Under the pieces are notes generated by a model that saw nothing but the letters and a program-made list of their open reading frames with translations, made no database searches and was not told the DNA's origin. DNA of 64,000 nt from Portunus trituberculatus (lineage: Eukaryota; Arthropoda; Malacostraca; Decapoda; Portunidae), in contig NC_059286.1 in assembly GCF_017591435.1 (NCBI RefSeq), positions 803,501 through 867,500 on the forward strand, in the 5' to 3' direction. Position numbers and translations under genes: made by a program. Numbering within the stretch: position 1 is the stretch's first letter; every line of letters begins with the position of its first letter. Positions 35,576 to 46,235 of this stretch are shown piece by piece.

Positions 35576-37358
35576 GTAAGGTAGCTTGAAAACATCCCAG
35601 GGCAGGTGCCATCTCTGAACCGTCCGCCGTCAGCGTGTGCACGGGAGGTAGAGGCTGTAGGCTGTTCCTGGGGATTTGAAGAATGCTGAGGTGTCGCTGG
35701 CCAATGACTGTGACGTCCGCGCCTGTATCTGGCAGCATTTGGAGGTGGGAAGTGGATCCTCCATGCGTCAGGTGAATACACACAGGTTTAGGAGTCATGG
35801 CCTCAGACGCTGGACTGCGAGTCACACTGCGGCAGGAGCTCTTCTTCTGTGACGTAGCGTGAGAGCTGTTCTGGCTGTGAGTCGCATTTGTTAACCTGCA
35901 GCACTTGTCATAATGCCCAGTCTTTTTACAGGCACGAAATTGGGTGTCTTTGGCAGGGCACCTGGCAGTCTTTGCCCAATGGCTCTTGCATCCGCAATTG
36001 CTACAGGTGCTGTTGACAGCAGGGCACTGACCATATGAGTGCCGGCAGGAGCAACACTGGCAGGGTTGGGACACGTCAACGGCTGCAGGCTTTCCTCGCT
36101 GTTCCGAAGGCGATTGCTGAAGTGAGGAGGCGGCCTTGTCACGTCGCTTTCCCCGTCTGAAGGCAGAGATGGAGAGCAGCTGACTTGGAGACGACTGGAT
36201 GGCGGATGCTGTGTTCCGGGCGGCCTCATACGAGCGGCAGCAGGTGACCAGGTCCTGGAGAGGAGCACCTGAGTCCATAGAGATGAGGCGTTGAACGAGC
36301 TCCTCCTCTCTGATGCCCATGAGCAAAACCATCTTCAGCTGGGTCTCAGCACAAGTCACTGGATCACCAGAGCAAAGGTCGACCTCTTCAGCAAGGTTTT
36401 TCAGGCAGACATAGAAATCAGAAAAAGACTCACCCACTGCCTGTTTGCAGCACAGGAGTCCACTCTTGAAGTGGGATTGCAACACATCGAGGACTTCATC
36501 CACGACTAACAGTGTGTCAGGAGCGATCCTGAGGGTGTGTTCAAGAGTCCTCTGAACCTCCAGGGAAACAGACATCCGTAGCTGGATCAACTGCTTTTCT
36601 CTGGGAAGGCGCTGCAGATCAATCATGACTGAGAAATCATGCCTGAACATCTGGTAGGTGGCGTCGGCTTGCAAGATGGGCGGACTCTGAGCCACAGGTT
36701 TGCCCGTGGGAGGACCTGCTGTGGACGTAGGAGTCGCAGTCACAGTGACGGGTGGTGCAGCGGCTGTAACGGCAGTCACGGCGGGGGGTGGCAGGGTGGC
36801 AACTGTTGGAACAGCTGTCACGAGAGCCGGTGGGGCGGCGACTGTTGGAGCATCTGTCACGGCAGGCAAGGCGGTGACGGGAGTAGCACTCGCTACAACA
36901 GGTGTAGTCCCCACGAGACCAGTGACTGCAGGATGATAGGCTGGGGCGAAAGGGCTGAGTGTTGGTAAGGGAACAGGTAAGCGGGCTGGAGACGGCTGGT
37001 GTTGGGCTGGCGATGCCTGAACTGACAACAGTTGTAGCAGTGCCATGAAACGCTCGTTGTCATCCCTGCGTCTCATTTCCTCTGCTTCCCTTCTTGACTC
37101 CTCTGCTCGCCGCCTCTCCTCATCCTCCTGTCTTCTACAGAAATCAGCTGGTAGACGTGATTCCTCCAAGTATTTGATGAGTTGAAGAACGGTACCGTCT
37201 TGATGCGCGGGAGGAGACTGGTAGGGTTGAGGTGAGGAGTGGCCCAAGGGTAAGCCACCCGGAGTCCCCTGGGGACTGGCTTCGTCGTCTGAAAACTGAA
37301 GAGTTTCCTGCTGGTGTTCGGTGTCGCTGCACTCAGGCGAAGGACGCGGGAGCGACAT
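35566..37358 (-). CDS. gag: Gypsy-A2 gag-protease
   Basis: The likely start is ATG at 37358 (MSLPRPSPECSDTEH); the frame also extends upstream without a Met. Order: acidic/Pro-rich N-terminus, Glu/Arg coiled coil near 37070-37140, a long Pro/Val/Thr/Ala low-complexity region with an extra repeat unit compared with A1, a capsid-like region (LPREKQLIQLRMSVS, ETQLKMVLLMGIREEEL), two zinc-knuckle-like motifs near 35915-36020 (the first with altered residues) and protease DTGADVTVIG at about 35720. About ten residues present in A1 near 36465 are deleted in frame. One base is missing at about 35568, so protease and RT are out of frame. Confidence 0.92.
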
Positions 37359-37808
37359 GATGAACAAGGAGAACCCATGAACAGACAGGAAGCGTCCCCA
37401 CAATCAATAGAGAAACCCGTGAACAGCTGGGTTTTATGTAAAGTTAATGCAAGGGAGCGCGTGTGTGCGTGTGTGTGGCAGTATCTGGCAGCTCGGTCAT
37501 CGGTAGTGTGCGTGTTGCACTCGGCACCCCACTAGGCACCACCACCTCAGTTACCCGCTGCGCGCTGGACGAGGGGGATGTGATGCTGCGAGGTCTGTCT
37601 CCCGCCAAGGGTGTAGCGTCCCTTGTGAACGGCGAGGGAAGACTAGAACGCAAAACACTGCACGCAAAGGCACGACACCGCACACACTGTCACAGCACTG
37701 CACGCACTGTCACAAGAGTCACTGAAGCTCCATAAAACCCAGGGAAGGGCGTGAAGAGGCAGTGGAGTCCCTGCTGGCGTGGCGGCGATGGCGTCCGGAA
37801 GAATCGTG

Positions 37809-37826
37809 ATCCTACTCACTGCGCCA
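37809..37826 (-). promoter_or_regulatory. Gypsy-A2 primer-binding site
   Basis: TGGCGCAGTGAGTAGGAT (minus strand) begins immediately after the LTR end CCACA. The position and TGG start are those of a tRNA primer site. I cannot name the tRNA. Confidence 0.8.
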
Positions 37827-38066
37827 TGTGGTGTTGGGTAGCTGTCAGGACAGTACAGCCACGAAGGTGAAGGTTCTTCATAGAAACACGTACTAACTGT
37901 AGTAGGTGTATTCAGGCAGAGGAACACAGAGAAAGCCTTGGAAGGATCCCCGTATGCGTGCCTGCCTTGGAGACGCCAGCAAGACTGAGGCTTACGGGGG
38001 GTTGCCAGGCGTACAATAATCAGAGGTACAGGGAATACATATGATAAGTTACATTACATATCCACA
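37827..38066 (-). repeat. Gypsy-A2 5' LTR
   Basis: 240 bp, TGTGG...CCACA. Four transitions separate it from the 3' LTR. Confidence 0.97.
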
Positions 38067-38120
38067 GACAACATCATCGCTGATGCCTTATCAAGATCTC
38101 CTATCTCACCTCCTTCATGA
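38067..38120 (+). pseudogene. tail of Gypsy-C RNase H, beyond the Gypsy-A2 insertion
   Basis: After the second copy of the GACAA duplication, the RNase H reading frame resumes for 17 codons with the A-D-A-L-S-R ending typical of Gypsy RNase H, then stops (TGA 38118-38120). Nothing integrase-like follows before the LTR. Confidence 0.9.
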
Positions 38121-38138
38121 GCCCATTACGGAGGTCTT

Positions 38139-38151
38139 AAGAGGGAGGAAA
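38139..38151 (+). promoter_or_regulatory. polypurine tract of Gypsy-C
   Basis: AAGAGGGAGGAAA, directly before the TGTTACGG start of the 3' LTR. Confidence 0.85.
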
Positions 38152-38770
38152 TGTTACGGCCCGTCCGTAACACACTCCACTACCATCACCTCCTCCGCTT
38201 GCTACCTCGTTCGCCACCTCTCCACCTCCCCTTCCACGTCACCGTCTCATGAACCTTCCACGTCACCGTCTCATGAACCCTCCACGTCACCGTCTCATGA
38301 AGCCCCGCTACTGTCCCAAAGTTGGATTCACGTGGCCCCATTCGACTCAAGCGGAAGTGTTAAGCAAGCTCCCTGATTTCTAAAAGTCAGTGGAGGTCAA
38401 GGCCTTAACCAGTGAACACAATGCCTCTTGGACTACCGTGGGATCCACCTCACCTAGCACTTCACCACTGCGACACCTCATAAGTATCACTTCCCCTCGT
38501 CCCGTTTTTTCCGCATTGCTTCCATATAGGATTAGTATTATTGTTAGGTATTAAGTTGTGTTCTTTATTGTTGTATTTATTTCTGTGTTATATATATATA
38601 TATGTGTATGTCAGTTTCATGTTATATGTATATGTGTATGTCAGTTTCATTGTTATTGGGTTATTAAATAGCTTCTTAAGTGCCCCCTTTGCATATCCTC
38701 ACCAATTGAACCTGCAGAGTGTTTTTTTTTTTTTATTGTTATTGTTCACCGGCTCTCCGATGCCAATTTT
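38152..38770 (+). repeat. Gypsy-C 3' LTR, last ~35 bp missing
   Basis: It aligns with 26265-27070 apart from a much shorter (TA)n (38589-38603), many substitutions, and loss of the terminal part after GATGCCA. The loss removes the terminus and any target duplication. Confidence 0.9.
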
Positions 38771-38940
38771 TACTCTGCATAAAAGAAAACCAGAATGGAA
38801 TCATGAAACCAATGATGGTATGTTATTGAATTTCATCCAACATTGAAAACCATATATTCCTTTAAATTATTCATATTTGCAAATTATATTAGTTTTGAGA
38901 GCTGTATATTAATTACATAGCACATTATTGTCAACATTAC

Positions 38941-39033
38941 CTGTTCGTGCAATTCCTGACGCTTCATTTCTTGCTCCTGGACATCCCTCGAAATATCCTC
39001 ATGAGTGGGCAAAATGACAAGATCTTCAAAAGG
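38941..39033 (-). pseudogene. Ginger-type gene, exon upstream of GPY/F domain
   Basis: A 93-bp minus-strand exon in phase 0, between TGATATTACAG and CAG/GTAATG. It encodes PFEDLVILPTHEDISRDVQ and EQEMKRQELHEQ, a charged helical linker of the kind found between the integrase core and the GPY/F domain. A second acceptor (TTTTCTTTTATGCAG at 38775-38789) defines a ~163-bp intron and leads into the exon that Gypsy-C interrupts. The integrase core itself was not found in the window. Assignment to the Ginger locus rests on orientation, splice signals and position. Confidence 0.5.
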
Positions 39034-39128
39034 CTGTAATATCAAATGACAATCAGAAATGAAAAGCAAATCAAAGATAAAATATCCTGTGATGAGGCCC
39101 CAGTTTTGGAGTGTGGAGCACCACTCCT

Positions 39129-39598
39129 TAACCCTTAATGTATGGCGATTGTTTTGGGAAGATTTTACCGTCGCATGCGGAGATTGTTCCGGGAATCATT
39201 ATTTTACCGATCTAAATGTTTGAATCTCTCCCCCTCACTATTGGTCCCGGGGAAAGTGGAGGTACCTGGCAACTTTTCTCGCTCGCCTTCTCGAGCCTTG
39301 AGACATATGTTCCCAAACATTAGTTCATCTTTTCCCATAATGGAGGCGACATCTTGCAACTCCCGTGATCCGGAGGGAGGGAGGAAACGGTACTCTGAGT
39401 GATGTTATGTCAGTGTTACTCGGTAGTGACATTGAAGATAGTGATGAAAATCAAGATAGTGATTTTTTTATTGAGACAGAAGAAAGTGAAGACTCCAGTA
39501 GTGATTCTGATAGTGACCTGGGAGACAGAGACCAATCCTCACAGCGGCAAGACGTTTCTCAGTCAGCATCACATGGCACATCTTTAGCTCTTCTCTAA
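39129..39598 (+). mobile_element. possible piggyBac-like 5' remnant
   Basis: TTAACCCTTAATG at 39129 is in the style of piggyBac ends (TTAA target plus CCCT). About 240 bases on, a frame (39365-39598) encodes an Asp/Ser/Glu-rich stretch (LLGSDIEDSDENQDSDFF), as is common at the N-terminus of piggyBac transposases. No catalytic domain or second end is visible, so this is a weak assignment. Confidence 0.3.
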
Positions 39599-39786
39599 GT
39601 TCGAAAACTCAATTCAGAACGTTTCCCTTGGATAACCATCGAACTTTAGTGTAGAACAACAGGAGTTGATGCTCGAAATCTAAATCTTTACATAACTAGT
39701 TTTCAAGATATCCATGGCATGGCCCCCTTGAGAACACTCCATGGCCCACCAGTGGACCATGGCCCACAGGTTGAAAACCACTGGTG
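39599..39786. other. unassigned, with a hAT-like terminus
   Basis: GTTGAAAACCACTG at 39769-39782 is the reverse complement of CAGTGGTTTTCAAC, a common hAT terminus. The partner end is not seen. Nothing else recognised. Confidence 0.35.
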
Positions 39787-40029
39787 TAGGACTACTCCTG
39801 AGCCCATGGAACATTTCTTGTTTCAATGCCTATGCTTCCACTCTCAACATACTGCACTATGCTCCCGGCTCTCCGCCTTGGCCATCATAACACTGGACAT
39901 GCCCACCCTCCTAGCGGCCTCAGGTATCCACCCCCTCCTGGCAACCTGCTGTCCTTCGCCTTACTTGTGCCTTCTTCAGGAAGACCGGTCAGCTAACATG
40001 CCTGTGATACCCACACAGGAATACCCCAG
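39787..40029 (+). mobile_element. LINE 3' fragment (C-terminal zinc motif of ORF2)
   Basis: CRTTPEPMEHFLFQCLCFHS is the C-x-x-x-(T)PE-x-x-x-H-x-x-x-x-C motif near the C-terminus of Jockey/CR1-like ORF2 proteins. A homologous fragment lies inverted at 44690-45009. The sequence ends at 40029 where a Harbinger element is inserted, and appears to resume at 44652. Confidence 0.75.
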
Positions 40030-40388
40030 GGGCCGTACTTATAAAACTCCACAAAGATGCCGTCTTAGTTAGGAAAAGTACTTAACCTACGAGACTTAAG
40101 CACTAAGAATCTTTCCTAGCAGGATGCTTTGTTAAGTAACCGTCTTTAGGCGCTTACATCGCTAACCGCTAACATGAGCAGACGTTATGTAATGTTTTTT
40201 GAAGAATTTCGCAAGAAACGGGTAAAAATACGTAATAATTATACTTTAAATAAAAAACATATTTATCTAGTTAGTTTTCAACAATCTTCTTTTCATTTTA
40301 ACCTTGATAATTGAAGGTATAAATTTACCACCACTGTTGTCATCTTGTCAAAACAACAATCATTTGGCGCCAACTTCGACTGTGCACC

Positions 40389-42153
40389 ATGGCTACTCAA
40401 GAGACTCAGGACAAGAAGAGGAACAGGAAGACGAACTGGACGCCTTCATCTGGCCCATCTATACAAAATTCTCGCAAAAATACTCCGGAGCGACTTCTCC
40501 ACAGCTGGCTGCTCTAAGGAAGCCAGAAATGCTGCTTGGAGTACTAATAGTGCGGAGGTGTCTGCGTGTCAGACATTCTCCGCACTGAGGAGTGCCAGAA
40601 ACATTGGCATATTATAAAATCTGAGGCAAGACGGAACACCAGCAAGCAGAGAGAAGCCATGACTGCCACAGATAAGAGTTATTAATTTGGGAGCTATTTT
40701 TTGTGTGATATTTGTGTGCGAGTTGCAGCAAGATTTTCATATTTTTGAGCTTGATAGAAATTTCAGTTTCACCCTAACAAAAGATATGATTTATCTTATT
40801 ATTCCTTTTAAGCACTGAATAGGTAAGGCAATTTCACTTAAAGAAAAGTATTTGTTTATGGGTATTTATTTTTTGCAAGGAAGCTTACTAGTATTTGAGT
40901 AAATACTAAGTTTCAGCAGGTCTACTGTTAAGGTCACTTGAGATTTAGATCATGGAACCTAACCACTTTAAGGAATAAATTTCAGTAAACTGTTCCTGTT
41001 TTAAGTTTGGAAGCAGCAACATTGAAAGTTTTGTACTAGTGATTAATATATTAAAGTGCCAGCCATTTCCTGCATTTTTTTTTTTTTTTTGTGAAGTGGA
41101 TGCATTTATTGCACACACTAATTATGATGCAATGTCTACCTCTGACAAATAATATTACTCCAACCACACATCTGAGTTACATATGTTATGTGAAAACACA
41201 TTCTTTATAAATTATTTATTTGTATTTACAATTCATTAGCAATAAGATTATATTATACTTTCCAGGTGGTGGACCTCCTGCCAACCCTCCTCTCTCCCAG
41301 CTCAATGAGTTAATCTTTGAGATTTTGGACCCCAAGAATGTCTCTATTCATGGGTATATCAATAAGGCAAGCATCATTGAATGCACCTTCCTTAATAAAG
41401 GATAAGCCACTTGTAGATATAGCAATCCAAAATACTCATGTTCCCAGTTAGTTTACAACTTACAGTTATACACAATGGCAAATTTGTTATCTAGTGTTGA
41501 GAAAATTTCATTTATTTTTTTTTTTATTCTTTAACCAAACAGATAAAACAGTAATAAGAAAAAAAAACTAATAAAGTTAACTTAATTCCTATCCCTTCTC
41601 CCCATTCATAAGTATGGTGTTGTAGTGGGTGAATGTGTTAATGGTAACGAGTCTTAGGTATTTACAGTTTCTTAGACATGAGCTTCCTTCAAACAGAATA
41701 GGATTTAAGTCAAACACATTGTACCCTTAGCTAGATTTACTGGTTTCTGTTACTTTTGTCCTTAGCAATAAAACCAAAAACATTATCAGCTTAGTTTCTG
41801 AAGTTAGAACTAATGATGCCAGCAGTGTTCAGGCAGCAGATGATGCTGGGGAAGTGGCAGAGGCAGCCCAACAGAGAGAAGTGGTGACCGAGGCAGTGGG
41901 TGTTGAGGAGGAGGCACCTGCCACACCACTTGCAGCACCAGTGATGTGGCACCAACAGGGTCCAGACTTGCCTGGTACATCATTGGTGTTTGTGGATGAG
42001 GAGATCATCCACCTGCAGAAGAAAAGGAAGCTTGAGCTTGCATTCCTTGAAGAATCTATAATGGCTCATGAAAGGAAGCAAGAAGCAGAACAGGCTAAGT
42101 ACATGTACTACACACAAAAACTAGAGTACCAGAAACAAACAAATAAAAAATAG
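40389..42153 (+). pseudogene. Harbinger Myb/SANT-like accessory protein, spliced and frameshifted
   Basis: ATG at 40389 reads MATQETQDKKRNRKTNWT, the usual start of these proteins. The Myb-like helices continue in a shifted frame (DFSTAGCSKEARNAAW, then RSARNIG). A central exon follows an acceptor at 41265 (ACTTTCCAG) and encodes GGGPPANPPLSQLNELIFEI, a conserved block. The last exon, from about 41768, reads ISLVSEVRTNDASSVQAADD and ends in a Glu/Lys-rich helix (KKRKLELAFLEESIMAHERK) with a stop at 42153. In intact elements the product binds the termini and helps import the transposase. Confidence 0.72.
40690..41262 (+). other. probable intron of the Harbinger Myb-like gene
   Basis: AT-rich, no coding signal; ends in a pyrimidine-rich acceptor. 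Confidence 0.5.
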
Positions 42154-42405
42154 TAATAAAGATATAAATAATGTACTATTTGTTTTTGTTTGTAACCATT
42201 CAACCAAATATTAGTGTTAACACAAAATTAACTGCAGTTTCTATATGCTCAACCTACAATCTACTTACTTCAGGTATGGGAGAAAAAAAAAAAAAAAAAA
42301 CTATTTACATGAAAATAACACCAATCTCAGCAGTCATGACACTGGTGTCTCATCACTCAGCAATGCTGTAAAAGAAAGACATTGATTTACTGCTTGATGT
42401 TGTAT

Positions 42406-42539
<134 letters not shown>

Positions 42540-42904
42540 AAACTACAGAACAATTGATAATGTAGTCAATGCCACACTCATAAGAATAAGTGAAAAAATA
42601 ATTAAGAAAGAATCATTTAAGTTAGTTGTGAAAGTGTGTTAATTATTTTTTTAGATGTTGCTGAGATACACATTCATCAAAACCCATTTAAATATTGTAA
42701 GGCTGAACAGTGATACTGTGTTATCTGTGAAGAACTCTATCTTTTCAATAGTGGGTGACTGGCAGAGAGTGAGGCAAGGAAGATGAAATCACCAACATAA
42801 CAGTGCACACACAACAAAACAAGACATATAAATATAAATAACAAATTGACAGAGGGGAAAAAACTTAAGAATGCTACTATAATCAGCATTATGGGTTGTG
42901 TTAC

Positions 42905-44458
42905 TTACTTGAAGTGAAGCACAACAAATTCATCCCTGTAAAGGATTACTTCATGGCGACTTTGAACTTTCTGTGCTGGGGGTCGCTCCTCGTTGCCTCC
43001 ATCCTCGGCTGCAGCAAGATGTTCTTCTTCCTCAGGAAGAATGATGTTTCTTGCTTTGCAGATGTTGTGCAGCAATGCACAAACCTCTACAATTTGGTAG
43101 ACCTTGGATGGAGGACCAACTCAGATTTCACTGTGTAGCATGTGAAAATGTGGCTTCAGCTGCCCGATGCCTCTCTCAACAATGCTGCAGGTTTTCTTGT
43201 GGGCCCTGAAATTAATATAGATTTCAATCTTACAATGCAGTACTTGAAATTGGTATGATGCATTAATTTAATTTCTGCAAACATTTAGGTTATGTCATGT
43301 ATAAGGTTAAGTTAAGATTCATTGTTTGATAATGATTTGTGACATGGCAGCTTAAACATTATGAAACATATAAAAAAAATCTTTAGTATAACATTGGTTA
43401 GGTTAATATATTCACATGAAAACTTAGAATAAAAAGAAGAAACTCTTAAATATTTGGAAATTTTCTTGAAATTTACTTGTATTGGTGATTCAACCAACAC
43501 ACCTTACATAATTATAGCCCTTTAAGGGGGATCCAAAGGGGTCAAAGCGTACATAATGTTAAATTACTTTACCTTATTGGTTGTTCTGGTTAAGTTTCAA
43601 AATGTTAAGTTACTCTACCTTAATGGAGGATGATGCTAACCCAATGAGGAGGTTACAAAATGTTAGGTTAGGTTACTTCATCTTATGGAGGAATCCAGTA
43701 AGGTAGGGGGGGAGGGTCAAGATTGTGTGAAACTCCAATAATACTTCCAAATTACCTAATTCATTAATTTAGCACTTTATATTAGTTTATATGAAAAAGT
43801 GTAACTATGGGAGGTAAATAATTAGTTTTGTGTGATGTGGGGTAATTAATTAGATAACTCTTTATCTAAATTTTACTACTCAGCAACTTACCTGTTATAA
43901 GAAGACTGTGCTCCAGGCTGTGGTCTGAGGTATGGAGTCAGTAGCCACTTCTTGCTGGGATAGCCACTATCTCCCAGTAAGTGACACCCAGCTGGGACGA
44001 TGCCGCTGTCAAATATCGTGCAGAGTCCACTTTGAGCAAGTATTCTTGCATCGTGAACCAATCCCGGCCACTTTGCAACCACATCAATAATGTGGTATCA
44101 AGCATCAAACACAAACTGCACGTTGATGCTGTGGTATCTCTTCCTGTTGACAAACTCTACCTTATACTCTCTAGGAGCCACAATCATCACGTGCGTCCCA
44201 TCAATGGCACCAATCTTTCCTATAGCGAGGTACCGCAGTGAAGATAACTTGCATCTTGGGGAGAGAGGCCTTGTTCCTTGCAGTTGGTCTCTTCAGCCTT
44301 TTCCGCACCAAATTTGTCACGAAAATGATACCAGCAGGATCCTGCCAGTACCTCTTCACCAGCTCACGGTCATCTAGCTCATTCAGGACGTCCTTCCTCT
44401 CACGAAACGACCGTCTCTGTTGCAGGTGGTGGCGGTGCAGTTCCTCTCGGGCGGCCAT
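42905..44458 (-). pseudogene. Harbinger transposase (HARBI1-like), two exons, broken
   Basis: Exon 1 starts at ATG 44458 (MAAREELHRHHLQQRRSFRE; LDDRELVKRYW; RKRLKRPTARNKASLP). A deletion/frame change near 44230 removes the helix-turn-helix region. The catalytic domain follows: first Asp in IGAIDGTHVMIVAPREY, and later WPGLVHDARILAQSG and HLLGDSGYPSKKWLLTPYL. A donor lies at AACAG/GTAAGT (43890) and an acceptor at TTTCAG/GGCC (43205). Exon 2 reads AHKKTCSIVERGIGQLKPHF with the last catalytic Glu, then VCALLHNICKARNI. It stops at 42905-42907. Premature TGA codons lie at 44098-44100 and 43120-43122. Not functional. Confidence 0.88.
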
Positions 44459-44490
44459 GTTTACTTTTAGGATGAAATCTTAGGAGCGCG

Positions 44491-44534
44491 TCTTACTGCT
44501 AAAACACCTCGGGAGGTGTTTTAGCAGTAAGACA
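44491..44534. repeat. 44-bp near-perfect palindrome
   Basis: GTCTTACTGCTAAAACACCT... : two exact 21-bp arms separated by GG, between the transposase start and the right terminus. Could extrude as a hairpin or provide paired transposase sites. Confidence 0.95.
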
Positions 44535-44651
44535 CATCTTTGAGGCTTAGGATGCCGTCTTAAAGATTTAAGACTCGAATTCCGCCATTTTTGTGATTTA
44601 AGACGACGACTTACCGTTAGGACGTCATCTTAGTGTTTATAAGTACGGGCC

Positions 44652-45009
44652 CAGGGCTCGTAAGGATCCATAGATCTTCGTGGCTTTAACTTTTGGATCC
44701 TTATGAGCCCTGGGGTAGTCCTGTGTGGGTATCACAAGCGTGGTAGCTGGCCGGTCTTCCTCAAGAAGGCACATGTAAGACGAAGGACAGCAAGTTGCCA
44801 GGAAGGGTGGACGCCTGAGGCCACCAGGAAGGTGGGTAGGTCGAGTGTTGTGATAGCCAGGGCGGAGAGCCATGAATGTACTGTGGTGTGGTGAGAGTGG
44901 AAGTGTGGCATTGGAGTAGAAAATGTTCCATGTCCTCAGGGGTAGTCCTACACCAAGGGCAGAAGGGGTCAGGAGACAGACATAGGTGGTACAAGTGAGC
45001 ACTGAGCAT
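44652..45009 (-). mobile_element. LINE 3' fragments, tail to tail
   Basis: On the minus strand, CPWCRTTPEDMEHFLLQC (from about 44960) is the same ORF2 C-terminal zinc motif as at 39787, followed by similar downstream sequence to about 44690. Bases 44652-44690 instead continue the plus-strand fragment cut by Harbinger. The two 3' ends meet as an inverted repeat: CAGGGCTCGTAAGGATCC, a 25-base gap, then GGATCCTTATGAGCCCTG. Confidence 0.75.
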
Positions 45010-45031
45010 GACTGACTGACTGTTTGAATCT

Positions 45032-45410
45032 TGTAACGGCGCTCATGCTCCCCTGCTGATGGATCCCCCCATCCCTCACCCCCTTACTACCTGCAACCCT
45101 CATGCCATCTGTTAGAAGCTAGACTCCCTAATCAATTCCTCCAGCCCGCTCATTGAACCTGTATATCCTTAGAGAATCCTTGGGTTCAACAGATGGCAGC
45201 ACTGCCGCTGTCCTCCAGACTTTAACCCACACCATAACTTCCTCCTTGTATATTCCTTGGTTTAAATCTTGTAACGGCGCTCGTCCTTCCCCGCTGAGGG
45301 AAACCCCCATCCCTCTCCCCTTTACTACCTGTGACCCGTGCACCATCTGTTACAGGCTACACTCCATTATCAATTCCTCCATTGAACCCGCATATCCTCC
45401 TTAAAATCCT
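45032..45410 (+). repeat. pair of direct repeats, ~145 bp each, LTR-like start
   Basis: TGTAACGGCGCTC begins at 45032 and again at 45270. The following ~140 bases align (CCCCATCCCTC; CATCTGTTA; ATCAATTCCTCC; ATATCCT). The TGTAACGG start resembles some Gypsy LTRs, but no internal region or coding sequence supports that. Confidence 0.65.
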
Positions 45411-46235
45411 AGGTTCTGCCCGCCCAAGGAACGGTTCCTGCCTACCACTATTGGCCATGCGTCTCGCTGATTGGCGGGCCGGTGGAGCGGGGAAATTTGA
45501 AATTTTGCTCTGTCATCTTGATATTTATTTTCACTGTTCCATGTAAAACTTGTTACGTATGTGGCACGGCTGCGGTTAACTGCTACAGCTCACTAGAGTG
45601 TTATTCTGGCAAAATCGCCAACATTGTTACGGTCAGTACAGTGGGGAATATAAAACTCCACAGAGCCCCCACTACTATAACTCACAGCCACCGTAACCCT
45701 CAGGTTCTTTCAAGGTCGCCAATAGTGTATAATTTCCCCCACTGTAAGGGAATCTCCTCAACAACTCCTTCTCCTCCTGTACCCAACCAAGTAGAATTTA
45801 TAAATGGTAGATGCTATGTGTAACAGGGCGAGGCCTTAATACCCCCTAGAGAAATAGCCCACAAGGACAATTCCACCCACTTCTCTATGAAGTATTAATG
45901 CCTCTCTGCACGCCTTGTCCACAGACGGTGATGAATCACAGACTGGGACAACACGCGCAGTGTATATATTACTATACTATCCTACTACGACAAGTGCTTC
46001 CTAACACCTGTCAGACTGACACCCCTAGCCTACGACTACTACAATATATGATGTGTACATCACATCCGGTGGTGTACACACAAGCCCAGACACCACCTAC
46101 GGGTGACAACAGCCATACACGGAGTCCAGATACTCGTCACAAACAAGTCTGATGGCCGAGATCTACGCAACACTGGCCTGCAGTACGAAGCTTCTTAGCT
46201 TTTCACATGAGTGCGTGGCTACAACCACTACAATA
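45411..46235. other. unassigned region
   Basis: Moderate GC. Possibly the body of the same repeat family as 45032-45410. No gene recognised. Confidence 0.4.

Larger units (their letters stand above)
32321..38066 (-). mobile_element. Gypsy-A2: near-complete Ty3/Gypsy element nested in Gypsy-C
   Basis: The element is 5746 bp with two 240-bp LTRs (TGTGGATATG...AACACCACA on the minus strand), a primer site touching the 5' LTR, a polypurine tract, and gag, protease, RT, RNase H and integrase. The bases GACAA at 32316-32320 recur at 38067-38071: a perfect 5-bp target duplication. I count four differences between the two LTRs, all transitions, so the insertion is relatively young. It is homologous to Gypsy-A1 in inverted orientation. 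The main lesions visible are one single-base deletion between protease and RT, and a small in-frame loss in gag. Confidence 0.97.
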
